From: Haliscomenobacter hydrossis DSM 1100
GTDB taxonomy: Bacteria > Bacteroidota > Bacteroidia > Chitinophagales > Saprospiraceae
Reading direction: 5' to 3'
Assembly (NCBI RefSeq): GCF_000212735.1
Contig: NC_015510.1
Location: forward strand, 5,891,001 to 5,955,000
DNA length: 64,000 nucleotides
Positions 61,126 to 64,000 of this stretch are shown here, piece after piece. Below the pieces are notes generated by a model that was not told where the DNA came from, searched no databases, and worked only from the letters and a program-made list of their open reading frames with translations. Position numbers and translations under genes: made by a program. Each line of letters begins with the position of its first letter. The stretch's first letter is position 1.

Positions 61126-61488
61126 GTCCATCTTATTTGTTCCTTAAATTCTTAGAGCGTCAAATCGACCATTCGGAAAGCCTATCCTTCTATTCAGAAA
61201 GCTTATCCTATCATTAGTTTCATCCACTTAACGGTCCTATTCTTTTGAACCTTTACGCGTAAGGCTCAAAAATGACGTGGTGATTTTCCAAAGTGCCCAT
61301 GGACGAAATCGCGAATTTATTTTTCACCATTGCTTCGTGTTTTCTGGAACGCTTTCCTTTTTTCAAACACCTGACCATAAGTAGTAATTGTTTTACCCTT
61401 AAATGCGGGCAAGTCTGAAACCGCTTTAAAAAGAAGTAAGCGCAAAGCTGAAAGCGAAAAGTAAGCAAAACATCCAAAACCATGCACC
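61126..61488. other. Intergenic region between the LytTR gene and the cytolysin-like gene
   Basis: 363 bp with no gene. Holds the direct repeat at 61171-61209, a short palindrome TTACGCGTAA near 61255, and a run of AAAGC/GAAAAG words at 61430-61470. No clear TAnnTTTG box upstream of the cytolysin start. Confidence 0.5.
61171..61209. promoter_or_regulatory. Direct repeat with 21-bp period, probable LytTR operator
   Basis: ATTCGGAAAGCCTATCCT (61171-61188) and ATTCAGAAAGCTTATCCT (61192-61209): 16 of 18 positions identical, start-to-start distance 21 bp, two helical turns on the same face. LytTR regulators bind paired direct repeats of this spacing. It sits just after a LytTR gene and 280 bp upstream of the cytolysin-like gene. 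Confidence 0.6.
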
Positions 61489-63201
61489 ATGAAAAAGCTA
61501 CACATTACCTCTTTGTTTCTCATGTTTGGACTCTGTTTGATGTCATTCCATCTATCTGCCCAGAACCCGCCAGTTGTAAAAAATGCCAAAACGGGTGCGG
61601 TCATTAAACTCGGACCTATGCCCGTAGCGGTCTTTCCAGTAAAAAACCCCAATGGAACGCCCATCGCTTCCAAAACATTTAATTTCCCGGGAGGAGCTGT
61701 ACGCAACATTAGCCTCTATAAAACACCTTTGAGCAAACCATTTGCCCTGCGAAAAGGTGCTGTAGTCAATATTCAAGACCAAGACCCGACCAGTACCTGT
61801 GTCAATTTACCAATTAATGCAGAATCCGGTAACTTTGAAATGGCCAATTTTGCCCCTACCGATTTTATTTTTCCAGGTAGTGTAGTAGACGGGATGAGCA
61901 TTCCAAGTGGTGAATACCGCCAAATCGCTGCGCCCAGAAACCCTATGGCTATGGCCATTAGCTTAACCAATGGTGGCGTCGCACCAGTAAGTGCAGTGGT
62001 CAACACGCCCAATGTAGCCAGCGTTAGAGAGGCCATCAATCAACTGACTGCCCAAGCCAATTTCAGCCAGGGGGTAGAAGTAGGGGAAACCAGGATAGAG
62101 ACCGTTTATTCATCTGAAGATGTAGCCTTGGTTATGGACGTTCATGCGCGCAGTTTGATGGGAAGCATCGGCAGTTCAGTTTCGTATACCACCGATGCCA
62201 ATAAGTTAACCCTTGTAAAGATCATTAGACAACGTTACTACAGCGTTGACGTAGTACCTCCTGCCATTTCTCAGGATTTTTTTGCCGATCCAAACACGGC
62301 CATCTCACCAAATTGGACCTACATCAGTTCGGTTAAGTATGGTCGAATTGGGATTTTAGTGATGACTTTTGAATCAAAAAGCCAACAAATCGAAGCCAGT
62401 TTAGAAACCAAACTGCGGGGATTAATTGGTAGTGTTTCTGGTTCTATTGACTCAGAAATCGCCAACAAATTCAAGAGCATCAATGTTCAAACCTTTCAGT
62501 TTGGTGGCCCGCCCATGAATATTGCTGGAGGCTCGATGGCCAGTCTAGCCGCAGTTCAAGAGATTTTCCAGCGATTTGACAACTGGACAAAAAAGCCCGT
62601 AAACAACCCTCAACCGATCGCGTATTCCCTGCGCTTTGTACAATATGAAAATGGTGGGCCAGCGATCGCTAGTTTACAATCAACCCTAAACTATAATGCA
62701 CGCCGCTGTGTAGAATTCCGCCCAAAATTAGAAGTTACACTCAAAGAAATCAAGTGCATCAGAGCTGATGATGGCGATGGTGGATCGGGCGAAGACATCT
62801 ACTGTATGTTGACCAGTAAAGCATTTACAGGCGATGGAGTTCAGCGGGTGAATGCCTTGTTCAACCAGCCGGAAGTAGTACTGAACCTTAAAGATTGTGC
62901 CACCCGCTCGATCAACACGGGCGGATCTTATCTGGTGCCCAATGCTACACGCCTCTATGATATACCCAGTGATGATCGATACTTTAGGGTTACGATTGGT
63001 GGAGACATTGACGAAGATGACAACTGCGGCGTGACAAATACGGGCAGTGATGATGAATACAATGATGAGGGCGGGGTACGTACCCAAAGAACCATTGAAT
63101 ACAAAGACATCGGCACCAATTTAACCACGGTTGTTTTTGACCACAAAAGTGGTAATTCACACATTCAACAAGTGTGGACCCTGCGAAAAGTATACCAATA
63201 A
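61489..63201 (+). CDS. Cholesterol-dependent cytolysin-like (thiol-activated cytolysin family) protein
   Basis: 570 aa. Signal peptide MKKLHITSLFLMFGLCLMSF, cleaved after SAQ (25). CDC hallmarks: the N-terminal FIFPGSVVDGMSI block (about 125-140, cf. LYPGALxxxxSL), a basic AAPRNPMAMAIS, PNVASVREAINQL, then the TMH and strand region VYSSEDVALVMDVHARSLMG, RQRYYSVDVVPPA, QDFFADP (about 262) and YISSVKYGRIGILVMTFES (about 277-295). In CDCs these form the membrane-inserting hairpins of a ring-shaped pore. The domain-4 tryptophan-rich undecapeptide and its Thr-Leu loop are missing. Instead residues from about 413 (LEVTLKEIKC) form an Asp-rich, Cys-containing domain that may bind calcium. Fits the CDC-like proteins of Bacteroidota, which act as two-component pore formers. 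Confidence 0.85.
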   Translation: MKKLHITSLFLMFGLCLMSFHLSAQNPPVVKNAKTGAVIKLGPMPVAVFPVKNPNGTPIASKTFNFPGGAVRNISLYKTPLSKPFALRKGAVVNIQDQDPTSTCVNLPINAESGNFEMANFAPTDFIFPGSVVDGMSIPSGEYRQIAAPRNPMAMAISLTNGGVAPVSAVVNTPNVASVREAINQLTAQANFSQGVEVGETRIETVYSSEDVALVMDVHARSLMGSIGSSVSYTTDANKLTLVKIIRQRYYSVDVVPPAISQDFFADPNTAISPNWTYISSVKYGRIGILVMTFESKSQQIEASLETKLRGLIGSVSGSIDSEIANKFKSINVQTFQFGGPPMNIAGGSMASLAAVQEIFQRFDNWTKKPVNNPQPIAYSLRFVQYENGGPAIASLQSTLNYNARRCVEFRPKLEVTLKEIKCIRADDGDGGSGEDIYCMLTSKAFTGDGVQRVNALFNQPEVVLNLKDCATRSINTGGSYLVPNATRLYDIPSDDRYFRVTIGGDIDEDDNCGVTNTGSDDEYNDEGGVRTQRTIEYKDIGTNLTTVVFDHKSGNSHIQQVWTLRKVYQ

Positions 63202-63292
63202 ACGGCGCAGCAGCAGCGAGCTATGCAACTGATCAAAACGATCAGGTGCATAGCCAATTTAAAATTATTTGCTAGCAAAAAATAACGACGTC

Positions 63293-64000
63293 ATGAACTC
63301 AATTTTAAATAAATCAATATGTTTATTGTTGTTTTTTCATAGTTATTTGCAACTTTGCGCCCAAAATCCCTCAACCATCAATGGTAGTATTACCATGTCA
63401 GAGGAAACCTTGCAAGCCCTGAGTAACCAACATGGGCCAAATCTGTTTAGAACGGGTATGGGTTTCGAGGTTTGGAATGTGGTCTATCGAGATGTTTTAA
63501 GCAATGAGGGCGTACCAATCACCCGTGTCTACCTCAATCAAAAAGTACCCGGTGTAGTGATAACGCCTACAATTGGACTAGCACAAGGGAGCAAAAACAT
63601 TACTTTCACCGTTGCGGGCATTCCGCCACAAGGTGATTTTATCCTGCTGTATTATTTCAATACCTATCCTCCTCAATTTAAAGTTTTTAAGGCAGGCAGT
63701 AGGCTCAATGACGGCAGCAATCGTAAAGGTTTGCGTTATGCGACCAATGCGCCCTTGAAAATTGGACGAGGAAAGAAATATGGGGCAATCTCTATCTTGC
63801 CAGCTCGACTAAATCCAAGCTATACAATGGCCATACAAGCCAGTACGACAGATTCCGACGCTTGGGGTCTTGGTGACATTTTTGATTTCTTTGAAGATCT
63901 TGCTCAAACAGTTTGGGAAGGGGGTAAAACACTAGCAGGTGTGTTTGTTGATGCCACAGGCACAATCATTGTGCAGGCTTATGGCATTGGGCAGGCACTT
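63293..64000 (+). CDS. Exported protein, 3' end outside the window
   Basis: Starts at ATG 63293 and runs open to the window edge (236 codons). Signal peptide MNSILNKSICLLLFFHSYLQ, cleaved near LCAQ. The mature part begins TINGSITMSEETLQALSNQH and has mixed strands (GFEVWNVVYRDVL, KNITFTVAGIPPQGDFILLY), a basic GLRYATNAPLKIGRGKKYG and a hydrophobic stretch near the edge (TLAGVFVDATGTIIVQAYGI) that could be amphipathic or membrane-active. No family recognised. It starts 91 nt after the cytolysin-like gene and is probably in its operon; a second pore component or chaperone is possible. Confidence 0.75.
   Translation, partial: MNSILNKSICLLLFFHSYLQLCAQNPSTINGSITMSEETLQALSNQHGPNLFRTGMGFEVWNVVYRDVLSNEGVPITRVYLNQKVPGVVITPTIGLAQGSKNITFTVAGIPPQGDFILLYYFNTYPPQFKVFKAGSRLNDGSNRKGLRYATNAPLKIGRGKKYGAISILPARLNPSYTMAIQASTTDSDAWGLGDIFDFFEDLAQTVWEGGKTLAGVFVDATGTIIVQAYGIGQAL

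Overview
The window looks like a chromosomal segment of a Bacteroidota member, most likely of the Saprospiraceae/Haliscomenobacter type (inference). It carries a SusC/SusD pair, PorT-like outer-membrane barrels, many Sec-exported proteins and lipoproteins, an S9 dipeptidyl-peptidase, a dockerin-bearing secreted protein, a LytTR response regulator, TAnnTTTG-type -7 boxes and no Shine-Dalgarno signals. No rRNA, tRNA or CRISPR array was seen.

Layout. (1) 1-5.9 kb is visibly AT-richer than the rest. It starts with the tail of a tyrosine recombinase carrying two in-frame stops, then a lipoprotein gene between two imperfect hairpins (possible cassette boundaries), then a translationally coupled OLD-nuclease plus UvrD-helicase pair (Gabija-type phage defence) and a small exported protein. 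This reads as a defence island. (2) 6-23 kb is metabolic and envelope: MacB/FtsX permease, PorT-like barrel, a susC-susD-MFS uptake operon, an FAD amine oxidase, a membrane protein, a dockerin protein, an S9 peptidase and an orphan antitoxin-like gene with a good promoter. (3) 23.2-30.6 kb holds three tandem exported caspase-like proteins with C-terminal formylglycine-generating-enzyme-like (FGE/C-lectin fold) domains, headed by a small EAD11-like membrane protein and a secreted protein. The C-terminal tips of the three paralogues differ exactly where diversity-generating retroelement (DGR) variable regions lie in this family. (4) 30.7-43.6 kb: deaminase; a DUF1399-like/Gly-Cys-rich pair separated by a palindromic repeat into which an ORF-less group II intron has inserted; an unusual membrane AraC regulator with carbohydrate-binding-like domains; a lipoprotein-haloperoxidase pair behind an FNR-like operator, with a Crp/Fnr gene downstream; and a WGR/SWIM/RDD operon. 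(5) 44-60 kb: M14 carboxypeptidase, SIMPL protein, DUF2279 protein, GH65 enzyme, second haloperoxidase, TetR remnant, cupin lipoprotein, cytoplasmic caspase, alaS, M23 peptidase. (6) 60.4-64 kb: a LytTR response regulator, a 21-bp-period direct repeat that looks like its operator, a cholesterol-dependent-cytolysin-like protein with a replaced C-terminal domain, and a truncated exported partner.

A second layer runs through the intergenic DNA: long, nested, nearly perfect palindromes whose arms are often built of short words iterated every 7-10 bp. One family has a conserved loop and unrelated but complementary stems. These elements commonly touch the stop codon of the preceding gene and probably act as terminators; how they arise is unclear.
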